DNA from: a virus
Length of the DNA stretch: 38,022 nt
Strand: one strand, 5' to 3'
Virus record (IMG/VR): IMGVR_UViG_3300049057_000114
Span: 1 to 38,022 of that record
In this document: positions 30,253 to 37,241 of the stretch, in pieces
How positions within the stretch are numbered: the stretch's first letter is position 1
Layout of the letters: each line of letters begins with the position of its first letter
The notes under the pieces: model-generated
The model's input: the letters and a program-made list of their open reading frames with translations, nothing else
The model's database searches: none
Told to the model about the DNA's origin: nothing
Translations under genes and position numbers: made by a program

Positions 30253-31682
30253 CCCATCCAGCTCGTGCCCATACCATTGGAGTATTGCACGGGTTGATCT
30301 GGTTTTTCGATAGGCTTTGTTTTAGCGCGGTCTCGGCCGGACATCACTAGGTACCTGGTGCAGTCCATTAAGTGGTCGTTTTCTTTAACTACGCGCCCCT
30401 TGTCATCGCGTCGGTACAACCGAAACTCTGCAATCCAATTCTGTAAACTTTTAAACACCTTAAGTCGCCCAGTTGACATGCGCGACCACACTTCATAAAT
30501 GCCCGACTCTACGCCATTGATCGCGACTTCCAAATCAAGACCTAAGTCCTTGTACATTTCCAAAAGCTGCCCGCCGTCTTTTTGTGATCGCCCGCGGGCG
30601 GCCGGATCAATTACACCTGGCATCCAGTCACCGCGGGAGCGAATCGCCTGCGCATGAATCGCTGGCTCGGCTTGGCTTCGATAGTGCTCGCTATAGAGAT
30701 AAAGAACGTCCGACTCAGGATCCCACGCGCCCCAAATGGCGGCCGTTCTGTTCCAGCCAACGTCTAGCGCATAGACGCGCGGCCAGTGCGGAGGTATTGT
30801 CTCTAGATCAGCAATAACAATGTCAGATTCGGCCACGGGGTAAATCGCGCCCGACCCCAGCTGCGGGATGCCCTTGGTTCTTGCGTCCCGCTCGTGCGGC
30901 GGATACGAGGCAATGAGCTTGGTCTTTGACTCCTCTGATAAGTGCGGCACATGGTCAAAGCCCATTGTGAGCGTAAACCTGTTTGGGTTTTGCTCGTTTA
31001 AGTACATGAGCACAACGGCCGACATGCCCTTTAGGGGCGTAAACGTGCAAAGCATAGTGCCGTCTTGCTCGCCTGGCTTTGTCGCCATAACACGGGTCAA
31101 GCACTCGGTGTAAACGCCCATGTCAGGCTCTTCATCAAGCTGCACGCCGTGCTTTTTGGTTCCTTGGAATTTGGCGCGCCCCTGGTCATAGCTTTTAAAT
31201 GAAAGGGTCGAAATGCCGCCTGATTTGTGTCTGACTCGCACGGTATCGATGGCCTCGGCAATCCCGCGGCGCCTGGAGGGGTCGCCAATGATTAGGCTCC
31301 CTGGAATCATGCCGGTGCCCAATCGATCAATTGGGCCCATGAGCTCCAGCTGCAAAATGTCTCTAGTGGTTTCGCCTGTGTCCGATGCCGACCACCAATT
31401 TACCGGCTCATCAAAGCGCCGGCCGTTCCACCACTCTGGATATAGCCCCGTTAAGTGAAGCGTCGTCTCATAGCATGACATCGTTGTTTTGCCAGTTCGG
31501 TTGGCCGCAATGGCCGCGCGTTCCAGATAAGTGCGGCCCGCTTCGAAAAACTCCATATGTTTTCCGTATTCGGCGCGCGAGAGCTGGCCCAGTTCAGGAT
31601 AAAGCGAATAAAACTTCTGCCCTTGGCGCCGGCTCAGTTCTTCTAAAAGCCCGCAAAGCTCCGCCTCATCTTGCTCACTCAT
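30249..31682 (-). CDS. terL: Terminase large subunit, P22-like
   Basis: 477 aa from ATG 31682; the frame extends to TTG 31706, so the start is uncertain. ATPase motor motifs are ANRTGKTT (Walker A-type, residues 60-67) and GVQLDEEPD (Walker B and catalytic Glu, 179-187). The C-terminal nuclease has acidic positions at YALDVGW (Asp307) and GVIDPAARG (Asp359). It pumps DNA into the head and cuts it. P22-like terminases package by headful, which gives circularly permuted ends and would explain why the genome assembles as a circle. It is followed by portal, scaffold and coat. Confidence 0.93.
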   Translation of the reverse strand: MSEQDEAELCGLLEELSRRQGQKFYSLYPELGQLSRAEYGKHMEFFEAGRTYLERAAIAANRTGKTTMSCYETTLHLTGLYPEWWNGRRFDEPVNWWSASDTGETTRDILQLELMGPIDRLGTGMIPGSLIIGDPSRRRGIAEAIDTVRVRHKSGGISTLSFKSYDQGRAKFQGTKKHGVQLDEEPDMGVYTECLTRVMATKPGEQDGTMLCTFTPLKGMSAVVLMYLNEQNPNRFTLTMGFDHVPHLSEESKTKLIASYPPHERDARTKGIPQLGSGAIYPVAESDIVIADLETIPPHWPRVYALDVGWNRTAAIWGAWDPESDVLYLYSEHYRSQAEPAIHAQAIRSRGDWMPGVIDPAARGRSQKDGGQLLEMYKDLGLDLEVAINGVESGIYEVWSRMSTGRLKVFKSLQNWIAEFRLYRRDDKGRVVKENDHLMDCTRYLVMSGRDRAKTKPIEKPDQPVQYSNGMGTSWMG

Positions 31683-31881
31683 TTGGTTTGCACCATTTGG
31701 TTTCAAGTCCGCGGCGTACGTGTTTAAATTCGTACCGATTCAAGTGGGAATTGAAAATACGGGCCGTTGCGACCTTGCCGCAAAATGGACATATGACCGG
31801 CTTTTTAATCGCCAGTTCAAGGGCCAAGTAGTGGTCGGCCAACACCTCGTCATGATAGACTCTCGTGTCTTTACGTCTCAC
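31675..31881 (-). CDS. Small protein with a Cys pair (68 aa)
   Basis: Start GTG 31881 is preferred because it overlaps the stop of the zinc-ribbon gene before it; the longer open frame to 32085 only shadows that gene. KKPVICPFCGKVATARIFNS holds a Cys-x2-Cys pair with His residues around (NSHLNRYEFKHVRR), suggesting a single zinc finger. Not recognised. It overlaps the terminase start by 8 bp. Confidence 0.55.
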   Translation of the reverse strand: MRRKDTRVYHDEVLADHYLALELAIKKPVICPFCGKVATARIFNSHLNRYEFKHVRRGLETKWCKPNE

Positions 31882-32119
31882 TTGCCTTTGCCTCGGCGAC
31901 CATTTCTTTAAGTCGACCGCTGATTTCAAGCGCCTCCATGCCAAGCCGATAGATTCGATGAGGCTCATTCTTATCCACGTAAGCGGTCGCCATGTATCGG
32001 CTCTGGCACGATGGACAAGTGATTTTAGCCAAACGGTGCTCAAACCTTGTGGGCTTGCCGATTTTAAATTCGAGGCTGCCCCCACACGCGCACACGGTTT
32101 TAAGGCTGGTCGATTTCAT
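31871..32119 (-). CDS. Zinc-ribbon-like protein (82 aa)
   Basis: MKSTSLKTVCACGGSLEFKI (Cys-x-Cys) and ITCPSCQSRYMATAYVDKNE (Cys-x2-Cys) form a probable zinc ribbon; a C-terminal helix follows (RIYRLGMEALEISGRLKEMV). It lies between the small and large terminase genes and overlaps the small-terminase gene's end by 20 bp. A role in packaging is possible by position only. GAGGAAAAG precedes ATG 32119. Confidence 0.65.
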   Translation of the reverse strand: MKSTSLKTVCACGGSLEFKIGKPTRFEHRLAKITCPSCQSRYMATAYVDKNEPHRIYRLGMEALEISGRLKEMVAEAKASET

Positions 32120-32561
32120 TTTTCTTTTCCTCTAATTGCGGCGGCTCGGGTGTGACGTCCTTAAGCTCGCCTTTTAATTTTTCCTGAAGCTCGGCAATGC
32201 GCGCCTTTATTTTCTCCGGCGACAAATCGGAAAGCGTGTTCAGGTTCATGTTGTTGATGACGCTCTTGTCGACTTCCTCCTCTTGGCGGTCCCGCCAGCC
32301 GCAGAGGTTCTTAAGGCAGAAAATCAAAATGGCGTCTGAGGTTTTTGAACGCTCAATCGCTCGCCTTATCATTTCAAAGCGCGTATGCACCATGCCGGCG
32401 TCGCGAAATTCCGCATACGTTTGCCCGTAGTTGTCGCGGATGAATCGATCAATTGTGCTAGGCGAGCACTGGAAAAATGAGGCCGTGTCCTCTTTTGTTG
32501 GCTTAAGGCGCATTAGCGCTTCAAGGCGATGTGGGTCGATGACGGTGGGCGGCCTAGCCAT
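32100..32561 (-). CDS. terS: Terminase small subunit-like protein
   Basis: 153 aa. The N-terminal half is a helix-turn-helix (DPHRLEALMRLKPTKEDTAS, FFQCSPSTIDRFIRDNYGQT) that in small terminases recognises the packaging site. It contains YAEFRDAGMVHTRFEMIRRA then AILIFCLKNLCGWRDRQ, common in this family. A C-terminal coil (LSPEKIKARIAELQEKLKG) may oligomerise it. It lies two small genes upstream of the large subunit. GAGGG precedes ATG 32561, which overlaps the preceding stop. Confidence 0.85.
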   Translation of the reverse strand: MARPPTVIDPHRLEALMRLKPTKEDTASFFQCSPSTIDRFIRDNYGQTYAEFRDAGMVHTRFEMIRRAIERSKTSDAILIFCLKNLCGWRDRQEEEVDKSVINNMNLNTLSDLSPEKIKARIAELQEKLKGELKDVTPEPPQLEEKKNEIDQP

Positions 32562-33333
32562 TGGCGGCCCTCACTATTCGCTTCATCTTTCTTAAGGCAT
32601 TGCCCTCAAATATCCACTCTTGAAACATGGCTCTAGCCGCAATTAGCATTTTTAGCTCTTTGGCGGTTTTAAGGCGCTTAGTCTTTATTTCTTGATCGAG
32701 CCAGACCCAAGGAATGATTTTCCATCGGGTTGGCAAGGACGTTTTTGCTCCGCCATCGGGGCCAGCGTCGGTTTGCAAATAAAATTCAGGCTCATGCCCA
32801 AAGGCCTGCCTAAACTGGGAGAGCGTTATCCCCTGAAGCGTTCGGCTTGAAAGGCCGAGCGTTTGAAGGCGTTCTTTAATACAGCAGACATTATTGCCGC
32901 GTCCGACCTGCTTTAATATCCATTTACGTGGCCTAAGCCCTGCATGTGTGAGCAAAAACTTTAATTGTTTTGCCGACCATGCCGAGTGGTCCCTTGTTTC
33001 TTTTCTTAAATGTTTAAGCTGGGGCATCCTATAGCCGATTGTGAAAAGAGACTTTAGCTCTGATTTGGTGAGGCCAAAGTGTTTTCGGGTCTCTTCCCAT
33101 GAGTGGGTCATGAAATACTTCATAACCTGAGGGCGCAAATGACAGTGCTTTGAATTCCATTTTCCAAAGCGGTGTTTAAGAGTCTTTTGAGTCGACTTAA
33201 GCCCCAATTGCCTGGCCTTCCAGCGAACGGCTTGGACTGGTCGACCAAGAGCCTTAGCAATTTCCGTATAGAAAAATTTGTTTTGACTCGCCATACGCTT
33301 AAGCTTGGCAATATCGCCCTCTGTCCAAATCAT
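32554..33333 (-). CDS. Myb/SANT-like DNA-binding protein (259 aa)
   Basis: The N-terminal 45 residues (MIWTEGDIAKLKRMASQNKF, YTEIAKALGRPVQAVRWKAR) have a Myb/SANT-type helix-turn-helix, and a second comparable segment recurs at ~117-160 (SAWSAKQLKFLLTHAGLRPR). The whole product is strongly basic. The C-terminal half is not recognised. It is placed just before the small terminase, so it may regulate late genes or act in packaging. It overlaps the genes on both sides by 4-8 bp. Confidence 0.65.
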   Translation of the reverse strand: MIWTEGDIAKLKRMASQNKFFYTEIAKALGRPVQAVRWKARQLGLKSTQKTLKHRFGKWNSKHCHLRPQVMKYFMTHSWEETRKHFGLTKSELKSLFTIGYRMPQLKHLRKETRDHSAWSAKQLKFLLTHAGLRPRKWILKQVGRGNNVCCIKERLQTLGLSSRTLQGITLSQFRQAFGHEPEFYLQTDAGPDGGAKTSLPTRWKIIPWVWLDQEIKTKRLKTAKELKMLIAARAMFQEWIFEGNALRKMKRIVRAANG

Positions 33334-33563
33334 TTGTCACTCAAATATCTCGCCGCCTGAATGGCGGTCTTAATCGTTAAATTTAAGTTTTGAACACAGT
33401 TGCAGGCGGCGTTTACCGAATCGGGGGTAATTTCCTTTTTTGTGACCTCTTTCATCATGTGCTGAAGTGTTCGAACTGTGTCCACGACTCCGAATCGGTC
33501 GCTGATTTCTCGCAGTGCAACTTGTTTTCCTTTATCAATAACTTCCACATTCTTGTCAGCCAT
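33330..33563 (-). CDS. Hypothetical helical protein (77 aa)
   Basis: Not recognised. Helical, with a basic patch (ADKNVEVIDKGKQVALREIS, HMMKEVTKKEITPDSVNAAC, LNLTIKTAIQAARYLSDK). Its segment MKEVTKKEITPDSVNAACNC is the kind found in small phage proteins near terminase genes. GAGGAG precedes ATG 33563. It overlaps the next gene by 4 bp. Confidence 0.7.
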   Translation of the reverse strand: MADKNVEVIDKGKQVALREISDRFGVVDTVRTLQHMMKEVTKKEITPDSVNAACNCVQNLNLTIKTAIQAARYLSDK

Positions 33564-33585
33564 CGCGTCTCCTCGTGGTTAAAGC

Positions 33586-33918
33586 CTAAAGCAAACAAAT
33601 ACCCATATATTTTTTCTTGAGCTTCGACTCCAGGTTCCTCAAGCTCAGGTCCGCATTCCAAATCTCGTCCATCACATCCTGCAATAAGATCCGCAAATGT
33701 TCCGGGTCCATCTTCTCTAATTTGTTGGTCCAGTCGGACCTGTGCCCTAACGAGAGTGTTGCGAGCAGCCCCTTTGCGATTGATATGCTTGAATTCAACT
33801 GCGCCAGATTTTCCTTCACGCTTAAGCCATTCTTGGATGAGCTTTTCTTGCTCACAGTCTTCTTCGTCTTGGGCGCTAATCCAGTTTGACCCGCCTGGGT
33901 CTTTGGGGTTTCTGACAT
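33586..33918 (-). CDS. Hypothetical basic protein (110 aa)
   Basis: A low-complexity basic N-terminus (PKTKKTVSKKSSSKNGLSVK, residues 16-35) is followed by a helical part (AQLNSSISIAKGLLATLSLG, PEHLRILLQDVMDEIWNADL). GGAG lies seven bases before ATG 33918. A rival frame in another phase (33455-33931) covers the same DNA, but it would also overlap most of the next gene and lacks such a site. Not recognised. Confidence 0.65.
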   Translation of the reverse strand: MSETPKTQAGQTGLAPKTKKTVSKKSSSKNGLSVKENLAQLNSSISIAKGLLATLSLGHRSDWTNKLEKMDPEHLRILLQDVMDEIWNADLSLRNLESKLKKKYMGICLL

Positions 33919-33930
33919 ACGGCTTCTCCA

Positions 33931-34158
33931 TTACCCGAGTAATTTAATAAATTCTTGCACTTCGGCCAGAGTCGGACGCTCATCTGTTTCAGCCACAATT
34001 AACTCCGCTCTGGTGGTCACGTTTTTTTTGGCAAAGATTTTTGTCAGGTGAAACTTCACGGTCTTTTCGGTGACGCCAAGGCATCGGCTAATTTCTCTAT
34101 TTGAAAAACCTTTAAGGAGCAGATTGCATACGGCTTGCTCGCCGGGGCTCAGGCTCAT
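33931..34158 (-). CDS. LuxR-type helix-turn-helix regulator (75 aa)
   Basis: Almost the whole protein is a GerE/LuxR HTH: SLSPGEQAVCNLLLKGFSNR, EISRCLGVTEKTVKFHLTKI, FAKKNVTTRAELIV. There is no receiver or ligand domain. ATG 34158 overlaps the ParB-like gene's stop (ATGA), with GAGGTG upstream. Second gene of the late leftward operon, so it may regulate late transcription. Confidence 0.8.
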   Translation of the reverse strand: MSLSPGEQAVCNLLLKGFSNREISRCLGVTEKTVKFHLTKIFAKKNVTTRAELIVAETDERPTLAEVQEFIKLLG

Positions 34159-34646
34159 TTCGCAAACACCTCGCCACAGGCGGGACATTCAATTTCGCTA
34201 TTTTTCTTGGGCTCATCGACTTCCGGGATTTCGCTTGGATCAAGCTTGAAATCCTTAATCCCCAGCATGTCGATGTCAAAATCTGGCCCCAGATCCGGCA
34301 GCTTGGCGTTGATGAATGAGAAATTGAGTTCAGACCATGCGCCAACCGCATTGTCGGCACAGAGGTCGCTATATTCATGCTCCTCGGTCTCGTAGTCCTG
34401 ATAGTCGACAGGGTACTCAGTCATTCCAGCCTTTTCAGCCGCAAGCACCCGCCCATGTCCGGCGGTGAGCCGGTCAGATCGCTTGCTTATGACTGCGGGC
34501 TTTCGCACCCCCTGGTACTCAAATATGCGCGCTAGGCGCTCAATCTGGGCGTCGGAATGCGTGTTTGGGTTGTCCGGGTGGAATTTGGATTTGAGCTCTG
34601 AAATCGGTAAAAGCCTATGGTGCGCACAGTGAATTTGAATTTCCAT
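34155..34646 (-). CDS. ParB/Srx-fold protein
   Basis: 163 aa from ATG 34646. The ParB nuclease-type domain is clear: LLPISELKSKFHPDNPNTHS, QIERLARIFEYQGVRKPAVI, RLTAGHGRVLAAEKAG (the box that reads GERR in ParB, here GHGR), EYPVDYQDYETEEHEYSDLC, ADNAVG. The C-terminus ends in a Cys-x2-Cys, SEIECPACGEVFAK, that may bind zinc with a partner. Such proteins are frequent beside terminase genes of phages, with roles in DNA binding or nicking. It is the first gene of the late operon; there is no ribosome site, so it may be leaderless. Confidence 0.8.
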   Translation of the reverse strand: MEIQIHCAHHRLLPISELKSKFHPDNPNTHSDAQIERLARIFEYQGVRKPAVISKRSDRLTAGHGRVLAAEKAGMTEYPVDYQDYETEEHEYSDLCADNAVGAWSELNFSFINAKLPDLGPDFDIDMLGIKDFKLDPSEIPEVDEPKKNSEIECPACGEVFAK

Positions 34647-34739
34647 ATGGGCCAACTTTAGCCGCACCGCTAGTTTACAAAAGCTAAACTTGAAGATTTT
34701 TGTTTTCAGTCTGCGAAACTCGTGTCTACACTTAAACAC
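34647..34739. promoter_or_regulatory. Divergent control region before the late operon
   Basis: About 93 bp between the ParB-like gene (left) and the small + strand regulator. AT-rich, with a GTGTCTACACTTAAACAC stretch (about 34722-34739) that carries short inverted repeats. No clear -35/-10 pair could be fixed. It must hold promoters for both directions. Confidence 0.4.
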
Positions 34740-34988
34740 ATGGATAAAAACTTGAATGCAGCCATCGGCGATTTAGTCGACAACCTCAACTTGTCGGACT
34801 ACGCGCCGCCGCCGAAGGACCGCTTTGCGGTGACCACGTGGCTACCGCTAGAATATGAGCAAAAACATGAAGCTATCAAACGCCGTTCATCCAGACGTGA
34901 CCTGGCAAACCTCATGCGTCAGGTGTTCATGATGGTTTTGGACAAAGCCTATGACCGCGTCGAGCAGGACCAGAACAAAGCGTCCTAA
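34740..34988 (+). CDS. Small regulator, probably ribbon-helix-helix
   Basis: 82 aa from ATG 34740 (GTG 34722 also possible). The segment RFAVTTWLPLEYEQKHEAIK, RRSSRRDLANLMRQVFMMVL has the strand-helix-helix spacing of Arc/CopG-type proteins. It is the only + strand gene in this part of the genome and faces the late operon, so it may repress or activate late genes. No ribosome site is visible. Confidence 0.6.
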   Translation: MDKNLNAAIGDLVDNLNLSDYAPPPKDRFAVTTWLPLEYEQKHEAIKRRSSRRDLANLMRQVFMMVLDKAYDRVEQDQNKAS

Positions 34989-35089
34989 AATATTTCACAC
35001 ATTTTAAGATTTTTGATTCACAATCCAGTCAGTGGGATCAAGGACGAAACCAAAGCGAGCGGAGACGCTGGGCCCTGGCGAATTCTATA

Positions 35090-35179
35090 ATGAACCGCGC
35101 ATACCGGCGCTATCAATGCATGGATTGCGGCGCGTGGTCGCGAACGGACATACAGGATAGAATGCCGAGGCCGCTTTAG
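35090..35179 (+). CDS. Possible 29-aa Cys-x2-Cys peptide
   Basis: MNRAYRRYQCMDCGAWSRTD followed by IQDRMPRPL. It looks like half a zinc ribbon. No ribosome site is seen; the end overlaps the convergent gene by 4 bp. Could be a decayed fragment or a real small protein. The remaining stretch 34989-35089 shows nothing clear. Confidence 0.3.
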   Translation: MNRAYRRYQCMDCGAWSRTDIQDRMPRPL

Positions 35180-35598
35180 GCCCCCTGAGCGCCGCGCCCT
35201 CGCCCGATCACCTGCAAATGACCCCCACGGCCCAGGCCCCTCCCCTTGCGGCGGCTAGCGTTTGGTTGGGCCCTATGCCCCAATAGTCGCGCTGTGGCTT
35301 TTATCCTGGACCGTGAGGGCTTTTTTAAACCTCTAAAATCAGCAGTCGGAATCTCAGGCCAAAATTCAGTATGCGGTAGGTCAAAAAAAGCCCAGTACTT
35401 GCCGCCAAACGTCACGGCCTGCCACGGCACGCGCACGGATCTGGCAAGGCCTGCCTTGATTAAAATGGCGCGGATCTGTTGGCGCGAGGTTGAATCATGC
35501 GATGAGCCTTCAACCATGCGAATGAGGCTGTGGTTAAGGTAAAATAGGATTTTAATGCGCTCACCGCCAGCTGAGTGCAGTTCAATCTTTCGGGTCAT
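35176..35598 (-). CDS. Hypothetical protein, end of the early operon (140 aa)
   Basis: Not recognised. The first ~85 residues (MTRKIELHSAGGERIKILFY, RVPWQAVTFGGKYWAFFDLP, EIPTADFRGLKKPSRSRIKA) look like a compact alpha/beta domain. The last ~45 residues are basic and Gly-rich (RRKGRGLGRGGHLQVIGRGR), which may bind nucleic acid. ATG 35598 overlaps the upstream stop by 4 bp. It is the last leftward gene of the early region that continues over the window junction. Confidence 0.65.
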   Translation of the reverse strand: MTRKIELHSAGGERIKILFYLNHSLIRMVEGSSHDSTSRQQIRAILIKAGLARSVRVPWQAVTFGGKYWAFFDLPHTEFWPEIPTADFRGLKKPSRSRIKATARLLGHRAQPNASRRKGRGLGRGGHLQVIGRGRGAQGA

Positions 35599-35945
35599 TT
35601 GAAAAAGCCGTTCTCCAAATTTTCCTTGGTCACTTGAAATCCAGGGTCAGAATTGTCCTTTGCTTTGGCGATCGCTTCACACACATCGCACGGCCCTTTT
35701 CCGCGCTCTTCAAATTCGCAAACGTGGATTTGCTTGATGTCCGCAAGCGCCTTAGCGAGGCGGTCGCGTTCGGCATCCATTTCGCAGCAGAACTCCTCGA
35801 CGTTGAACGGCAAGTCGATTGTGCCCATGTCGACTGGACCAGCCTCGGGTATTTCGGCCGTCCAATGATTCATTAACTTAGTCAGCGTCCAGCTAAACTG
35901 CGCATCCCTCGGCTTCGCTGGCTGGTCGGTGGGGGTGTGGGTCAT
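35595..35945 (-). CDS. Internal-start protein (116 aa) within the fused ORF
   Basis: From ATG 35945, with the best ribosome site of the region (GGAGA). Residues 60-105 (NVEEFCCEMDAERDRLAKAL, ADIKQIHVCEFEERGKGPCD, VCEAIAKAKDN) have a coiled helix and Cys/His residues, including Cys-x2-Cys, that could bind a metal. Not recognised. It shares a 16-bp leader with the start of the longer ORF (35923-35938 and 36244-36259). Confidence 0.5.
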   Translation of the reverse strand: MTHTPTDQPAKPRDAQFSWTLTKLMNHWTAEIPEAGPVDMGTIDLPFNVEEFCCEMDAERDRLAKALADIKQIHVCEFEERGKGPCDVCEAIAKAKDNSDPGFQVTKENLENGFFK

Positions 35946-36269
35946 GTTAGTTCTCCGTTTCCGGTCCCCTTTGCCGATGGCGGCGCGGTAGGCGGTGAGT
36001 ATCTCGTCAATGTGCTCAACCTCTTTGCTAGCCACACGTGAATAGGTTTGCATTGCGTGAGTCGAGACCCAGCCGCGTGCAGATTCCAACGCCGCCGCCA
36101 TCTCAGTCACGACCTTTGATTTCAAGGCGGCGTCCCAGCCGTCAGCAAAGTCCGACATGGCTATTTTATCCTCAACCGGAGTTCCATCTAAATTTGAGCG
36201 CGTATTCCTTGAATGTCGTAATGCCGCCTCATCCCGTTCGGCGTGGTCGGTGGGGGTGTTAGTCGTCAT
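35595..36269 (-). CDS. Long fused ORF (224 aa) of two similar-leader proteins
   Basis: The frame from ATG 36269 runs through without stop. The first 108 residues begin MTTNTPTDHAERDEAA and contain MSDFADGWDAALKSKVVTEM. The second 116 begin again with MTHTPTDQPAKPRD. A strong ribosome site (CGGAGA, six bases ahead) precedes the inner ATG 35945, so the region probably yields the full protein, a shorter C-terminal one, or both. The upstream part may once have been a separate gene whose stop was lost. Function unknown. Confidence 0.6.
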   Translation of the reverse strand: MTTNTPTDHAERDEAALRHSRNTRSNLDGTPVEDKIAMSDFADGWDAALKSKVVTEMAAALESARGWVSTHAMQTYSRVASKEVEHIDEILTAYRAAIGKGDRKRRTNMTHTPTDQPAKPRDAQFSWTLTKLMNHWTAEIPEAGPVDMGTIDLPFNVEEFCCEMDAERDRLAKALADIKQIHVCEFEERGKGPCDVCEAIAKAKDNSDPGFQVTKENLENGFFK

Positions 36270-36915
36270 TGTACTTTCCCTTCATCTCATCAATTTCGCG
36301 CACCACTTCATTGGACTCACGAAACTCCCCCCCCCCCCCCTCGCCAGCTAGGGCGGCCAACATCTCATCAGCCATTTGATGATAGTTCGCGGTTTTCATA
36401 TAGCTTGAGTACTGCTTAATGATACCAACAAGCCTTTCGTTTTCTTCTCGGAAGCGGTCGTAATCATTCAAGGCATTGAGGCAAGCTTGCTGAATGCCCT
36501 TGAGATGATCCAACTCCTTATTCAGCCGCTCAACCTCCCGCTCCGCATTCTGAATGCGCTCCCAGTCGGTCTCGTGGTCTTTTAAGTGCCCTTTAAGCCG
36601 CTCAATCTCCTCCGCGAGCTGGGCCTTTTCTTCTTTGAGGGCTTTGGTATTCTGATGAATCAGGTGCGCCGGGAACGAGTAGCTCTCACAAACTAAGCCA
36701 TCAATTCTCGGAACCATGATGCTGGTGATAGGTCGTTTATATCCATTCGGCCCGTGCGCCTCAATTTTAATATGGTCAAATGCGGTGAAGGTTCCGCTTC
36801 CGCGCTCGGACTGAACGTGTAACCACCAGTTATCGTAACGCGGCCACTCGTCGACTTTCGCAACTTGTTGCTCATCAAACCCCGGCGCCTGGGGAGGGGT
36901 GGTCTGCTGGCTCAA
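36259..36915 (-). CDS. Coiled-coil protein with a G14 tract near its end (218 aa)
   Basis: Starts at TTG 36915 (TTGA overlap with the upstream stop), without a better site. Residues 1-85 form a globular part with Trp and Tyr (DEWPRYDNWWLHVQSERGSG, TFTAFDHIKIEAHGPNGYKR). Residues ~90-165 are a long coiled coil (LKEEKAQLAEEIERLKGHLK, EREVERLNKELDHLKGIQQA). The C-terminus includes AGEGGGGEF, coded by fourteen consecutive G. Function unknown. Confidence 0.7.
   Translation of the reverse strand: MSQQTTPPQAPGFDEQQVAKVDEWPRYDNWWLHVQSERGSGTFTAFDHIKIEAHGPNGYKRPITSIMVPRIDGLVCESYSFPAHLIHQNTKALKEEKAQLAEEIERLKGHLKDHETDWERIQNAEREVERLNKELDHLKGIQQACLNALNDYDRFREENERLVGIIKQYSSYMKTANYHQMADEMLAALAGEGGGGEFRESNEVVREIDEMKGKYNDD
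36327..36340. repeat. Homopolymer of 14 C (G on the coding strand)
   Basis: A run of 14 C inside the coiled-coil gene at its 3' end. A one-base length change would shift the last ~23 codons. Such runs slip in replication and are also common sequencing-error sites. Confidence 0.95.
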
Positions 36916-37241
36916 TCAATCACCCGCTTAGACTCCTCGGCCTCATAGTCCCACTGCTGAACAATCCCAATGCGATAATCGCCTGGCGGAATTGTCCTCG
37001 TGTCGTGCTCCTCATGCTTGAGCGCCGTGGGCGTGATTACGCGAAGGCGAATTGCGTTTGCGTTGTCTTGATAGACCTCAAACTCACCCTCACTTAGGCG
37101 ATGGGCGTGCCCGGTTAACTCGCCCTCTTGGACGACATCGGTGTTCAAGCGGGTGAGCCCTTCTGGCAAAGCCTCGGGGAATAACTGCACGTCGCCTTGC
37201 TGAAAGACAATTTCCTTAACTGATCCATTGCGGTTGTTCAT
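36912..37241 (-). CDS. Partner protein of DUF6745 (GELTGHAH family)
   Basis: 109 aa from ATG 37241 (AAGGG, seven bases upstream). IVFQQGDVQLFPEALPEGLT, VVQEGELTGHAHRLSEGEFE and HEEHDTRTIPPGDYRIGIVQ followed by QWDYEAEESKRVID agree with a small family that I recall beside DUF6745 genes in many bacteria (QGDVLL...EGEVTGHAH...HEEH...LPPG.Y.V..Q.EY). It probably is a small beta-barrel with several His. It starts inside the last codons of the DUF6745 gene, so the two are coupled. Function unknown. Confidence 0.75.
   Translation of the reverse strand: MNNRNGSVKEIVFQQGDVQLFPEALPEGLTRLNTDVVQEGELTGHAHRLSEGEFEVYQDNANAIRLRVITPTALKHEEHDTRTIPPGDYRIGIVQQWDYEAEESKRVID

Noticed and set aside
31882-32085. 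N-terminal extension of the 68-aa Cys-pair protein
   Set aside because: It lies entirely within the zinc-ribbon gene in another frame; a GTG overlapping that gene's stop gives a tighter start.
33455-33931. 158-aa frame overlapping the 110-aa gene
   Set aside because: It would also cover most of the 77-aa gene; the rival frame has a better ribosome site and cleaner layout with neighbours.
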